64,000 bases of DNA, taken from contig JROE01000014.1 in NCBI GenBank assembly GCA_000783305.1, forward strand, positions 1 to 64,000, given 5' to 3'. The notes under the pieces are model-generated. The model ran no database searches, was not told the origin of the DNA, and saw nothing but the letters and a program-made list of their open reading frames with translations. Numbering within the stretch: position 1 is the first letter of the stretch; each line of letters opens with the position of its first letter. A program made the translations under genes and the position numbers. Positions 1-8,702 of this stretch are shown one piece after another. This DNA comes from Sphingobacteriaceae bacterium DW12 (GTDB lineage: Bacteria; Bacteroidota; Bacteroidia; Sphingobacteriales; Sphingobacteriaceae).

Positions 1-76
1 ATCCGTTTGACGCCGGTCTGTGATCCTTATACGGCTTTGATAATATGACAAAATTTATTTTTCACTAAACCTATCA

Positions 77-1028
77 TTACTTCTTCTTTTTACTTTCTAG
101 ACTCTTGGCTGTGGTTTCAATAAAGGCAACAAAATCCTTCTCCACGTTGGATAATTCGTTTTTGGTTTTTTCCTTGTACTTGGTATATTCAAGCTCGGCC
201 TTTTTCACCGCTTGATCATGGCTAATCGCTCCCGCATGTTGCAATACGTCATTGCCAACCATTCGCAGGAAATCATCTAGCCGTGTTATCCAGTCTTGCA
301 TATACATGGGCTTGCGATTGAGTGCTTGTAGCTCGGCTAGCTCGAGATATGTCGTTACTGTACGGTTGAGAATATTAAGTTCATCTTCTGTTAGGTAATT
401 TTTAGCGACTTGTACTTCTTGCTTGTTTGGCTGGTCGCCTTTAAAGTTGGTTAGTCCAAGATTCGGCTTGTCCGCGTCGATACGCTTATAAATAATCTCT
501 GCGGCGGTATGTCCATGTGTAGCAAAGTGCATCTTGTTTTGCACAGTCTTGAAAAACAGTTGAGATACTTCTGTCTTGGGGTCGTAATCGATACTGGTGG
601 CATAGATGTCCAATACTTTGCGCCAAAAAAACCTTTTCGGATGAGCGTATATCGCGGATGCGAGCCAATAACTCATCGAAGTAATTGCCTCCTCCGGCTT
701 GCTTGAGCAGCTCATCATTCATCGTAAAGCCCTTGACGATATACTCACGCAAACGTGCCGTAGCCCATTGACGGAACTTGGTGCCCTGATGGCTCTTGAC
801 ACGGTAGCCTACGGAGATAATGACGTCGAGGTTGTAGTAAATCGTTTCATAGTTTTTCCCGTCGGCCGCAGTTGTTCGGAATTTCCGAACAACTGAAATT
901 TCGTCCAATTCGCCCTCCTCAAAAACATGTTTAATATGTTCGCTAACAGTGGATTTTGACTTTTGAAACAACTCACACAATTGTGCCTGCGTCAACCATA
1001 CCGTCTCATTTTCCAGACGGGTCTCTAT
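77..1028 (-). pseudogene. rhuM: RhuM family protein, frameshifted and 5'-truncated
   Basis: Two minus-strand frames together give one RhuM-like protein. The N-terminal frame (about 1028 to 620) has the winged-helix part with WLTQAQLCELFQ, EGELDE and IISVGYRVKS. The C-terminal frame (about 620 to 77) has LDIYATSIDYDP, FFKTVQNKMHFATHGHTAAE and MQDWITRLDDF. They join at a run of seven A on the plus strand (625-631); with six the protein reads SSEKVFWRKVLDIYATS without a break. Family likeness ends at 1028 (IETRLENETVWLT), where a normal protein has some further residues, so the 5' end is lost or replaced. RhuM genes often sit inside restriction-modification loci, but none is visible here. Family certain; whether the frameshift is real, phase-variable or a sequencing error is open. 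Confidence 0.85.
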
Positions 1029-1042
1029 TAAGCAGGCCTTCG

Positions 1043-1771
1043 ATGAGGAAGAGATTAAGAAAACTACTTAATTCTCTTGAGAAGTCATTTGCTAATGAAA
1101 CATACTATCAACAAAGTGTAGAATATCATCGTGCGAATGAATGGGAACTGGCAATTGAGTGCCTGAAGGAATTAGGTGGTATGGGTGTCCCAGAATTCCC
1201 GAAAGAAATGTGGGCAGAACTATGCCTACTAGCTGCCGAAATGAGGCTTGACAACAGCAAAAACTATTGTCGTGAACAAATAGACCCAATAGCAGCCAAC
1301 ACTCAAAAAAAAGACCAGGTTGATGAACTGGGATTTACCAGCGCTGAATTGGAAGAATATGACAAGTACGTCAAGTTCTATTATACCAATATCATCAATT
1401 CGCTCATCCTGTACACTTATAAATCGGCAGAACTAGACGGGATGGCATATATCCTCGTCGACCCATTGGCAGAGCTGTATGAGGAACTGGAATACGCATA
1501 TACCCCGGTATGCTTCGAAACTGTATTCAGGAATGATTTAATATCACTAATCCTTAAACAAGAGCTTCTGACTTTCAAAACTAAGGTCAATCAGATACCC
1601 GCCGAAATATGGGAATGGGAATATCTGGACGAACACCCTACATGGGTACAGATAAGAGTGGATGCTGAAGAAATATTAGGTAAGATGGGAATAACCTACC
1701 GGATGTATGACGACTCATTCACCACAATAATATCGTCAACTGGAAAGCAAATTCGAGTCATTACTCGATAA
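1043..1771 (+). CDS. Immunity-like hypothetical protein, possibly two tandem domains
   Basis: A 242-residue acidic, soluble protein without signal peptide. The reading frame opens further upstream (956), but the upstream residues lie inside the antisense rhuM sequence and look non-coding, so ATG 1043 is preferred. The first 70 residues (LEKSFANETYYQQS, HRANEWELAIECLKEL) resemble small helical immunity-type proteins found next to polymorphic toxins. The rest (from about LGFTSAELEEYDKYV) looks like a second helical domain (DPLAELYEELEYAYTPVCF). No toxin gene is present. The immunity reading is from general resemblance only. It lies right at the broken 5' edge of rhuM, so its own start could also be altered by the same rearrangement. 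Confidence 0.5.
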   Translation: MRKRLRKLLNSLEKSFANETYYQQSVEYHRANEWELAIECLKELGGMGVPEFPKEMWAELCLLAAEMRLDNSKNYCREQIDPIAANTQKKDQVDELGFTSAELEEYDKYVKFYYTNIINSLILYTYKSAELDGMAYILVDPLAELYEELEYAYTPVCFETVFRNDLISLILKQELLTFKTKVNQIPAEIWEWEYLDEHPTWVQIRVDAEEILGKMGITYRMYDDSFTTIISSTGKQIRVITR

Positions 1772-1943
1772 GGGAAAAGTTAAATTTGACTCATCCGAGA
1801 GACTTCGGTATTTACATAGCTCACCAGTTGGAAATCTAATTCAAACAAGAACATCTAAAGAAGGACATCCAATATTTCAAGAAACAACGGACGAGTGGCT
1901 TGATTCGGAAAGTCAAAAATCTAAAGCGTTTATTTGGCCTTAA
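1731..1943 (+). pseudogene. Orphan C-terminal protein fragment
   Basis: An open frame of 70 codons ending in TAA 1941-1943, in another frame than the preceding gene and overlapping its end. It has no ATG but reads as convincing protein (ERLRYLHSSPVGNLIQTRTS, then KEGHPIFQETTDEWLDSE, end KAFIWP). It is probably the tail of a gene whose front was deleted, or the frameshifted end of the preceding gene. Family not recognised. Confidence 0.4.
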
Positions 1944-2004
1944 AAAGAAAACTCCAAATCCCCATTTGCTAGGAATAGTTTAGTACCTGGGTGCCTTACA
2001 ATAC

Positions 2005-2586
2005 CTAACCCAAACCGACAATTGGCTTTACAGCATTTTTATAGGCAGTGTATATTTTTTTATTGTAGGTAGCGACTTTAACATCTAGGCCACTATAATC
2101 TCCATCATCGGTTATGAGTATTGCGTCGTGCTGTTTAGCAAATAAATAAATATAATTGTCATTAAAATCAAGTTGGTCGGGCGGAAAATCAGTCAATAAA
2201 CCATAGTTGTATTTCATCAACTCCTTAAGCTCTAATTTTTCTGTTTCTATATAATTCCCTAAATCTTCCTTAAGTAGCTTATACTTCTTTAGGAAATCGC
2301 CTGATTGTCTATAGTTCGCTTTATAATATTTTCCAAAATCTGCAGGTTTGCCCTCTTTTTCATATTGCTTATAAGCATGAAACCGAAGCCAACGGTTCGC
2401 AATCTCGCTAATCTGAAGTGGCGATATAAAAATTTTACAGCTGTCGGATTTCATGATTTTGGAGAAATAGGTTTTATAGTGATCCGACAGACTATCTTCA
2501 AAGCCCAAAATAGGTAACCAGATATTGCTGTCTAAAACAAAAAAATCTCCATCAGCAGGTGAAGGAGAATGTTGCAAAAATATCAT
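2005..2586 (-). CDS. PIN domain protein (predicted RNase), third gene of cassette
   Basis: 193 residues with a PIN-fold pattern: FVLDSNIWLPIL near the N-terminus gives the first acidic residue, ISEIANRWL the conserved Glu, and DFNDNYIYLFAKQ followed by ILITDDGDY the remaining acidic cluster. PIN proteins are Mg-dependent ribonucleases, often toxins. It is larger than VapC toxins (about 130 residues) because of a helical insert at about 70-125 (YKQYEKEGKPADFGKYY and onward). It starts 22 bp after the stop of the STAS-like gene and so is likely co-transcribed with it. No VapB-type antitoxin is next to it, so the STAS/ATPase pair may be its control. PIN assignment is fairly sure; the role is inferred. 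Confidence 0.75.
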   Translation of the reverse strand: MIFLQHSPSPADGDFFVLDSNIWLPILGFEDSLSDHYKTYFSKIMKSDSCKIFISPLQISEIANRWLRFHAYKQYEKEGKPADFGKYYKANYRQSGDFLKKYKLLKEDLGNYIETEKLELKELMKYNYGLLTDFPPDQLDFNDNYIYLFAKQHDAILITDDGDYSGLDVKVATYNKKIYTAYKNAVKPIVGLG

Positions 2587-2608
2587 AGCGATATACGTTG
2601 GATAGTTA

Positions 2609-2941
2609 TTAAGCGAAATCTAACTCTCTATACGCCTGATAATTCTCTCTATTTTCAAAATTATCCCACATATCATTAAATTTATCCATGAAACTAGATA
2701 TCTGCGTGTAGTTAGATGGTTGAAAATTGTGACGGGTTACCTCGGTTCCATATTTCGCTAACAACTTACCAAAAGATGCGTTTAGAAATAGTGTAGATAA
2801 TCGATTAACATCTTTAAAGTCTATTTCAATCGGCCGATGATTCTTCTCGTACAATTTTTGAGCCTCCGAAAAAACTAAAAGCCCATCGTCATGCAATAAA
2901 GCATTCTTACTATTGATAATATTGTAAATATTGATTCTCAT
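2609..2941 (-). CDS. STAS-like domain protein (DUF4325 type)
   Basis: 110 residues. The pattern (short N-terminal strand, then PIEIDFKDVNRLSTLFLNAS, then a helix with FGKLLAKYG) is that of STAS-like DUF4325 proteins, which resemble anti-sigma-factor antagonists and usually sit next to GHKL ATPase genes, as here. It would be the small binding partner of the ATPase, by analogy with SpoIIAA/SpoIIAB. No phosphorylatable Ser can be named with certainty; RLST carries Ser/Thr at the usual position. It lies 128 bp after the ATPase gene and 22 bp before the PIN gene on the same strand. Confidence 0.7.
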   Translation of the reverse strand: MRINIYNIINSKNALLHDDGLLVFSEAQKLYEKNHRPIEIDFKDVNRLSTLFLNASFGKLLAKYGTEVTRHNFQPSNYTQISSFMDKFNDMWDNFENRENYQAYRELDFA

Positions 2942-3069
2942 TTTGATTTGGGTGATAATAATATCTATAATAATATATTACTTAATACTAAAACAATGCC
3001 AAATAGATTCTATTATTGTCTGCAAAGATACGATTTAATTTGTAATTTGTCTTTGCTTCAATTGGTTAT

Positions 3070-3948
3070 CTATAAATTTAGCGTTTTTTTGTTAAATTCC
3101 AAATTAATAACCGCTCCTTGGAAAAAATGTTTTAGCGGCATTAATCCTTCTGGATAAAGTAAGGGTTTTTGTTCAAAAGTCTCACTGCACCACATACTAT
3201 CTCCTGAAATGATTTGCAACTTTCCTTTACTATCCGCAACGTAATTCTTCAGGCCAATTAGCCCCGTGCCCCCTGGTGCATCAGGTTTCGAGCTGTTACC
3301 ATTAATAGCCCATTTTATTGCTTGGTCAAAAGAGGTTATCTCGGGTTTTAATCCATTTATATTTTCTAAAAAGCCTATACCTAGGTCGCAGATAGTAAAT
3401 TTAACTACACCTAAGCGTGGATAAAATTGTCCGCAAACGTAAAATGGCATATCAGTAAAAGCATGCTTATCGATATTGGCATACAATTCGCCTAGGTCAT
3501 CCATTAACTTGTCTATAACATCGTCGGAAAACCGAGGCATAGCCTCGTGCTTAAGGACTTCATTTTCGACGTAATCAATAAAACCATCTTTATCTTTTAC
3601 TTCAAAACCTTTAAAAGGGATACAGGATTTCCTTTTGGTAGCTTTGGTTAGGTGTACCGGCAAAAACTCATTATGAATAAATATATTAAATTTTGATTCA
3701 ACATCTTCTTCTTGAATAGAAAAGGTCAATCCATTAGTTGCATTTAATCTATAAAGTAACGCGCCTAAAAAAGCGCACAAATTGCCATCAAACCATTCTA
3801 GGTTCTTCAAACAAATCTCTATAGTCGATTTATTATATGCGGAGCATTGGTTGTAAAACTCCAATAATTGATTGATACCCGTTCGATCAGAATATATTGC
3901 TGAAGTCCCTAAAGAAATCTTAACTTTATTTTCGGTTAATATGGTCAC
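3070..3948 (-). CDS. GHKL (HATPase_c) ATP-binding protein, first gene of STAS/PIN cassette
   Basis: 292 residues. The C-terminal half has the GHKL ATP-binding signature: N-box GELYANIDKHA, G1 box CDLGIGFLEN, and glycine lid GGTGLIGLKNYV. The N-terminal part (LLEFYNQCSAYNKSTIEI) looks like a degenerate STAS or helper domain. There is no HisKA dimerisation/phosphoacceptor helix, no receiver and no membrane segment, so this is a cytoplasmic serine-kinase or anti-sigma-like ATPase, not a sensor kinase. It is the first gene of a minus-strand set with the STAS-like and PIN genes. A TATCTTTG -7 type box lies about 30 bp upstream. The substrate is unknown. Confidence 0.75.
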   Translation of the reverse strand: MTILTENKVKISLGTSAIYSDRTGINQLLEFYNQCSAYNKSTIEICLKNLEWFDGNLCAFLGALLYRLNATNGLTFSIQEEDVESKFNIFIHNEFLPVHLTKATKRKSCIPFKGFEVKDKDGFIDYVENEVLKHEAMPRFSDDVIDKLMDDLGELYANIDKHAFTDMPFYVCGQFYPRLGVVKFTICDLGIGFLENINGLKPEITSFDQAIKWAINGNSSKPDAPGGTGLIGLKNYVADSKGKLQIISGDSMWCSETFEQKPLLYPEGLMPLKHFFQGAVINLEFNKKTLNL

Positions 3949-3975
3949 TCTTATTTAGTTGTCATAATTGATACA

Positions 3976-3983
3976 CAAAGATA
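3976..3983 (-). promoter_or_regulatory. Putative -7 box of the ATPase/STAS/PIN cassette
   Basis: Read on the minus strand this is TATCTTTG, a perfect match to the Bacteroidota -7 consensus TAnnTTTG, 28 bp before the ATPase start codon. No good TTTG -33 element is found at the usual 19-21 bp spacing. Confidence 0.4.
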
Positions 3984-4399
3984 ATTATATTTAGCCATTT
4001 TTGATACTAACAAGTGCTTTTTCCAAATTAACACATCCTTCTAGCCAACATTACGGTCTCTCATATTCCAATATATTATTAAAGACATACATTTGAAAAG
4101 GTACAACATAAGGTTGCTCATTTTTGAAAAAACATTGGGTAGACTTACTTGTACTACTTCCATATAATAATCGGTTCTTCCCTAAGAGAATTGAAAATCA
4201 ATAGTAATCAAAAATCTTGTATAAAAATACAATGTAAATACTTGCTTACGCTACGGGAAACCGTAAAGAGGTGCGACGGCTAATATATACTTAAGAAATA
4301 TGCATCAATTACCACTGGTCCGATTTTGACCTTCGTCAATGTTTCTTACGTATTTTTATTGCAACTTTAACTTTCAATAATGTTATATATACGATTACA
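3984..4399. other. Non-coding gap, no gene seen
   Basis: AT-rich intergenic stretch between two divergent genes. Neither strand has a convincing reading frame. The only structure noticed is a small GAAA-capped hairpin, TACGG/CCGTA at 4252-4265. Confidence 0.5.
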
Positions 4400-4963
4400 A
4401 TGATACTCGCAGACTTAATCCAAAAGATAACAGTGCTCAATGCGGAGCAATTAGCCACTGTAATTTCATACTTTAAACCCGTTGAAGTAAAGAAAAACGA
4501 ACAGTTGCTTGAGTATGGCGCGGTAGCAAACCGGCTCTTTTTTATTAACAAGGGCTGTCTTCGATTGTATTATTCTAATGATGATCAAAGTATCATTACA
4601 AGGTTCATGGCATTTGAAAATACGTTCCTAACTTCTATTGTAAGCTTTATTTCCAGAACCCCTTCAGCAGAATATATTCAGGCAGTGGAAACATCAGAAC
4701 TTTTAGTTATTACATACGAGGACTTCTCTTATTTAAGAAAAACTATACCTGAATGGGACAAGATGTATATTCATATACTGGAATACGGATTAACGGTGAT
4801 AACTTCCAAATTAGGTAATCTGCTCACACAGAGTGCCACTGAACGCTATCGCAATCTGCTTAAAAACAATCCTGAACTTATTCAAAGGTTGTCCAACTCC
4901 AATCTCGCGGCCTACATGAACATATCGCCGGAAACGCTCAGCAGGCTAAAGTCTCAGCGATAG
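4400..4963 (+). CDS. Crp/Fnr family regulator
   Basis: 187 residues, the usual length of Bacteroidota Crp/Fnr-like proteins. The N-terminal cyclic-nucleotide-binding-type beta roll shows in VKKNEQLLEYGAVANRLFFI, NKGCLRLYYSNDDQSIITRF and the following ENTFLTSI. A long connecting helix follows (from about 120), then a short winged helix whose recognition part is NLAAYMNISPETLSRLKSQ. There is no Cys cluster for an Fe-S centre, so it is not a classical FNR. It ends 70 bp before ilvD on the same strand and may share its transcript or respond to a metabolic signal linked to it; that link is inference. The ligand is unknown. Confidence 0.85.
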   Translation: MILADLIQKITVLNAEQLATVISYFKPVEVKKNEQLLEYGAVANRLFFINKGCLRLYYSNDDQSIITRFMAFENTFLTSIVSFISRTPSAEYIQAVETSELLVITYEDFSYLRKTIPEWDKMYIHILEYGLTVITSKLGNLLTQSATERYRNLLKNNPELIQRLSNSNLAAYMNISPETLSRLKSQR

Positions 4964-5033
4964 CAGCTGAATGAACCAAATCTATATATATCACCTATCC
5001 TGTCAAATGTACAGGTACACATAAATATTCAAT

Positions 5034-6722
5034 ATGAGAAGTGACGAAGTAAAAAAGGGACATCAAAGAACACCACATAGAGCATTGTTCCGAGCTACAG
5101 GATTAAAAGACGAAGATTTTGCAAAGCCATTTATCGGTGTGGCAAACTCATTTATAGAAATCATTCCAGGGCATTTTTTTCTAAATAAAGTAGCTGAGAT
5201 CATAAAAGATGAAATCAGAAGAAATGGATGTGTTCCATTCGAATTTAATACCATTGGTGTTGATGATGGTATTGCTATGGGCCATGATGGGATGCTGTTT
5301 TCACTACCCAGCAGAGAACTGATTGCAAACTCGATAGAGACGGTGATGAATGCGCACAAACTTGACGCAATGATAGCGATCCCCAACTGTGACAAGATCG
5401 TTCCGGGAATGATCATGGGTGCACTTCGAGTGAATGTGCCAACAATTTTTGTGAGCGGCGGCCCAATGGCCAAAGGATATAAAAAAGATGGAACCCCAAT
5501 TGATCTGGCCACTGCTTTTGAAGCTGTAGGGAAACACGAAGCAGGAAAGATGAGTGATGAAGAACTTCTGGACATTGAATGTAATGCCTGCCCTAGCGGA
5601 GGAAGTTGTTCGGGCATGTTTACCGCAAATTCAATGAACACTTTAATGGAAGCTATGGGTATTGCGTTACCCGGAAACGGAACAATACTGGCTCAAACGA
5701 GCGAGCGTGAAGCACTTTACAGAAGTGCTGCGAAACGAATTTGTGAAATAGCAAAGGATGAGGTTGCTGGTGAAAAGTTCAAGCTAAAGAACATCCTGAA
5801 CGAAAATTCCATCAGGAATGCCTTTGCTGTAGATATGGCAATGGGCGGAAGCTCAAATACAGTTTTACATATGCTGGCTATTTCTAATGAAGCGGATGTT
5901 AATTTTCAACTCAAAGACATCAATGCGATTTCTAAAAAAGTTGCTCATATTGCTAAGATATCCCCTAGTTTATCAACCGTACACATGGAAGACATTAATA
6001 AGGCTGGAGGAGTAAATGCAGTGATGAAGGAAATGACAAAAAGAGGTAATGCAGTTTTATTGGATAATTTGACAATCGGCGGGGAAACATTACTGGAAAA
6101 AATTGCGAATGCAGAGATCAAAGATGAAAATATCATCCGAACTATTGACAATCCTTACAGCCCGGTAGGCGGATTAGCCATTCTTTATGGCAATCTTGCT
6201 GAAGAAGGTGCTGTAATAAAAACAGCTGGTCTTACGGGTGCAAGGGTATTTACCGGTAAAGCAGTATGTTATGATGGACAAGATGAAGCTATTGCAGGAA
6301 TACTGATGAAAGAAGTAAAGGCGGGTGATGTCGTGGTCATTAGATATGAAGGTCCTAAGGGCGGACCAGGCATGCAGGAAATGTTAACTCCTACAAGTTT
6401 GATCATGGGTATGGGATTAGGAAGTTCAGTTGCACTGATTACAGATGGAAGATTTAGCGGAGCAACAAGAGGGGCGTCAATCGGCCATGTATCGCCAGAA
6501 GCAGCAGAAGGCGGAATGATCGGCTTACTTAAGAACGGTGACGAAATCCATATCGACGTAGATAATTACATCTTATCTGTTAATTTGGATAATGAGGAGA
6601 TTGCCAAACGGAAAGCAACGTTTGTGCCTATTAAAAAAACCTTGCAATCAAAGTGGCTTGGTCAGTATAGGTCATTGGTTACGAATGCAAGCAACGGTGC
6701 TGTTTTGAGATCAGATTTATAA
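5034..6722 (+). CDS. ilvD: Dihydroxy-acid dehydratase
   Basis: 562 residues, full length for IlvD, the Fe-S dehydratase of valine, isoleucine and pantothenate synthesis (2,3-dihydroxy-3-methyl acids to 2-oxo acids). Signatures: FNTIGVDDGIAMGHDGM (about 71-87), NCDKIVPGMIMG with Cys119, and CNACPSGGSCSGMFTANSM with Cys186 and Cys192; the C-terminus has TDGRFSGATRGASIGHVSPE. At residues 45-47 it has PGH as in the E. coli enzyme, where the plant-type [2Fe-2S] enzymes have a Cys (PCN); I therefore expect an oxygen-sensitive [4Fe-4S] type. No other ilv or leu genes are nearby, so this is an isolated copy, possibly additional to one in a main ilv operon. Confidence 0.95.
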   Translation: MRSDEVKKGHQRTPHRALFRATGLKDEDFAKPFIGVANSFIEIIPGHFFLNKVAEIIKDEIRRNGCVPFEFNTIGVDDGIAMGHDGMLFSLPSRELIANSIETVMNAHKLDAMIAIPNCDKIVPGMIMGALRVNVPTIFVSGGPMAKGYKKDGTPIDLATAFEAVGKHEAGKMSDEELLDIECNACPSGGSCSGMFTANSMNTLMEAMGIALPGNGTILAQTSEREALYRSAAKRICEIAKDEVAGEKFKLKNILNENSIRNAFAVDMAMGGSSNTVLHMLAISNEADVNFQLKDINAISKKVAHIAKISPSLSTVHMEDINKAGGVNAVMKEMTKRGNAVLLDNLTIGGETLLEKIANAEIKDENIIRTIDNPYSPVGGLAILYGNLAEEGAVIKTAGLTGARVFTGKAVCYDGQDEAIAGILMKEVKAGDVVVIRYEGPKGGPGMQEMLTPTSLIMGMGLGSSVALITDGRFSGATRGASIGHVSPEAAEGGMIGLLKNGDEIHIDVDNYILSVNLDNEEIAKRKATFVPIKKTLQSKWLGQYRSLVTNASNGAVLRSDL

Positions 6723-6732
6723 TGTTGGTTAA

Positions 6733-6921
6733 TGGGAAGTTTCGGTTATCCTCCCTATAAATTCTCTTAGTTCGTTCGAGGAAAAGCTGGATAAGACAAA
6801 TTGCATATCTATTGCAGGTAGTGATCCTGTGCTGACGGGGTGGCAAAAAAGTGGAATGGGGAAATTTAGCTATGTCATATTCAAACACAACTTGAAAGAT
6901 GATATGATCGAAGATTATTAA
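6733..6921 (+). pseudogene. Possible gene remnant after ilvD
   Basis: An open frame of 62 codons with no ATG at its beginning reads as plausible protein (SFEEKLDKTNCISIAGSD, VLTGWQKSGMGKFSYVIF) and ends at TAA 6919-6921. It begins directly after a stop only 11 bases downstream of ilvD. It looks like the preserved tail of a deleted gene. No family recognised. The remaining sequence to 7160 shows no gene. Confidence 0.3.
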
Positions 6922-7160
6922 GGAAACTGTAACTTGTTTTTTTTCAGCGGAATAATTCAATAAGATTTTTTATATTCAATTATTCAAATCATACGATTGT
7001 GAAAGAAATATTAAAAAATGCTGTGTAACCGAGCTGGGGGCGGGAACTTCCAAAATATCTTTGGCCTCAGGACGAAAAGAGCCTGCTTTTAATATGTTTC
7101 TTTTACTAGCTTTATGAGAATTACGCGAATGTACATTACAGAAAATAATGAACTGCTCAT

Positions 7161-7830
7161 ATGACGAATTACCAATTGAAAGATATCGACCCGGAGGACA
7201 TTGAAGATGTATTGCTTATCGTTGAGAAATCCTTCAATATCCAGTTTACCAAATATGAATTACAGCATATCGACTGCTTTGGTGGCCTGTGTGACCATAT
7301 CATTGGTAAAATTAACCTTGTACAAAAGGATGATTGTACTACTCAACAGGTATTCTACAAATTGCGTAATAGAATCTCAGCAACATGTGAAATAGAGAAA
7401 GCAATAATCTCACCCAAGCGAACAATAAATGAATTTCTGCCGAGAAAAGGGCGAATCAAGAGAATGCAGAAATTAGAGAAATCATTAGGATTTAAACTGA
7501 ATATTATGCGACCAAAGCATTGGATATCAAATACGCTAGCAATCATTGCATTCTTATCATTTCTAGGCTTATTCTATAATTGGCGAATTGCATTGCTTGG
7601 TATTATATTTTCGATTTTGGGATTCTGGATAGCAAGTAAAACAGGCAGAGAGTTAGATAACAACACTGGGGCGACTTACAAAGAAAATTACAAGTGAAAA
7701 CTACCTTGTACTGCGAAAAACCCCTGAGACATTTAATAGAAATGAGATCGAAAAGCTTTTGATAGAGCTATTCAGTGGACATCTCTCTATAAGTAAAGAT
7801 GAATTAACGAGAGAAGCACGGCTTGTATAG
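7161..7830 (+). pseudogene. ACP-like N-terminus plus two-TM protein, single-base frameshift near 7660
   Basis: The first frame (178 codons, stop 7695-7697) begins with an acyl-carrier-protein-like segment (DIEDVLLIVEKSFNIQFT, then HIDCFGGLCDHIIGKI), passes a basic linker (RKGRIKRMQKLEKSLGF) and has two membrane helices (ISNTLAIIAFLSFLGLFY and WRIALLGIIFSILGFWIAS). After about 7660 the protein clearly continues in another frame: LGRLTKKITSENY, FNRNEIEKLLIELFS, ISKDELTREARLV, stop 7828-7830. Removing one A from AACAACAC at 7659-7666 restores a protein of about 222 residues. I remember similar full-length hypothetical proteins from Bacteroidota, ending in TREA-type tails. No Ser for phosphopantetheine is obvious. 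Mutation and sequencing error are both possible. Confidence 0.6.
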
Positions 7831-7924
7831 TCCCTAAAGCCTTTATAATGGCAGGGCGATAGCACATACAGCACAGTTTCATCCTATCGCAAAAGGCGAA
7901 AGTAGCAGTAAGCTCTTAATCAGT

Positions 7925-8701
7925 ATGTACGAACGAATTATATCAATATGTATTATAGGACTTTTGTCATTGTCATGTAATACGAAAAGTAAAACAAATA
8001 GTGGCAGCGGTGTGGATACTGACGTCACTGAATTAATTTCTTCGGACACTATCCCGACGATCGACATTAAGGACACCTCACTAGCCTATCCACAAATATT
8101 TGAAGGAAGCTTTAAGCCTGGAACGACAATAAAACAACAAGGGGCCGAGATAACTTTTGACGTAGTACGTGTTGGAAATCTAAAGGTATCCAGTGGCAAG
8201 ATTATCGCCACAGACCCCGTTGTACTTAGCGACGCAATCGCTTTTAAGGAGAATTTCCCTATTGGGGAGTTCCCCGTTGAACTAGCGATGGCCAATATTA
8301 AATCCAATGACGACGACAGAAGAGTGGCCTTTGTAAGATTGAGACTATCCGACCATGCGGTTGAAAAATGGGAATTCGCATTATTACCGGGCCAATCTCA
8401 GATAGATCTAAAATCACCCGATGTCTATGGCTATGGCGTGGATGCCGGGTTAGGTTTGTTTGTAGACCAAGACGCAAAGAAGAACTTAGATGCTATCTTG
8501 GATAAAAACTGGGAGAATATCTTTTCGGAAAAATTCGAAGACTATGTAAATTATAATTTCCAAAATCAAAATGCTATTTTCTTTTCAACAGGATATGGAG
8601 ATGGCTATTATTCTACATACATTGGAAAAGACAGTTCAGGTAAAATCTGTCAATTGTTAACCGACTTCGCGATTGTAATGTGGTGGAACCTAAATAAGTA
8701 A
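7925..8701 (+). CDS. DUF4241-type lipoprotein
   Basis: 258 residues. The N-terminus is a lipoprotein signal (IISICIIGLLSLSC, Cys about 18), followed by a Ser/Thr-rich tether. The C-terminal part has the DUF4241 pattern: FPVELAMAN, VAFVRLRLSD, YGVDAGLGLFVDQDA, and GYGDGYYSTYIGKDSSGKI followed by LLTDFAIV. The function of DUF4241 is not established; these proteins occur singly or near toxin/immunity genes. It is the first of three closely packed plus-strand genes (gaps of 1 and 9 bp), which suggests one transcript. Confidence 0.7.
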   Translation: MYERIISICIIGLLSLSCNTKSKTNSGSGVDTDVTELISSDTIPTIDIKDTSLAYPQIFEGSFKPGTTIKQQGAEITFDVVRVGNLKVSSGKIIATDPVVLSDAIAFKENFPIGEFPVELAMANIKSNDDDRRVAFVRLRLSDHAVEKWEFALLPGQSQIDLKSPDVYGYGVDAGLGLFVDQDAKKNLDAILDKNWENIFSEKFEDYVNYNFQNQNAIFFSTGYGDGYYSTYIGKDSSGKICQLLTDFAIVMWWNLNK

Positions 8702-8702
8702 A

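Noticed and set aside
4252..4265. GAAA-capped hairpin as a possible small RNA
   Set aside because: Only 5 bp of stem and no conserved context; expected by chance in a sequence of this size.
5063..5641. Long open frame antisense to ilvD
   Set aside because: Shadow of a conserved enzyme gene; no family likeness and no start context.
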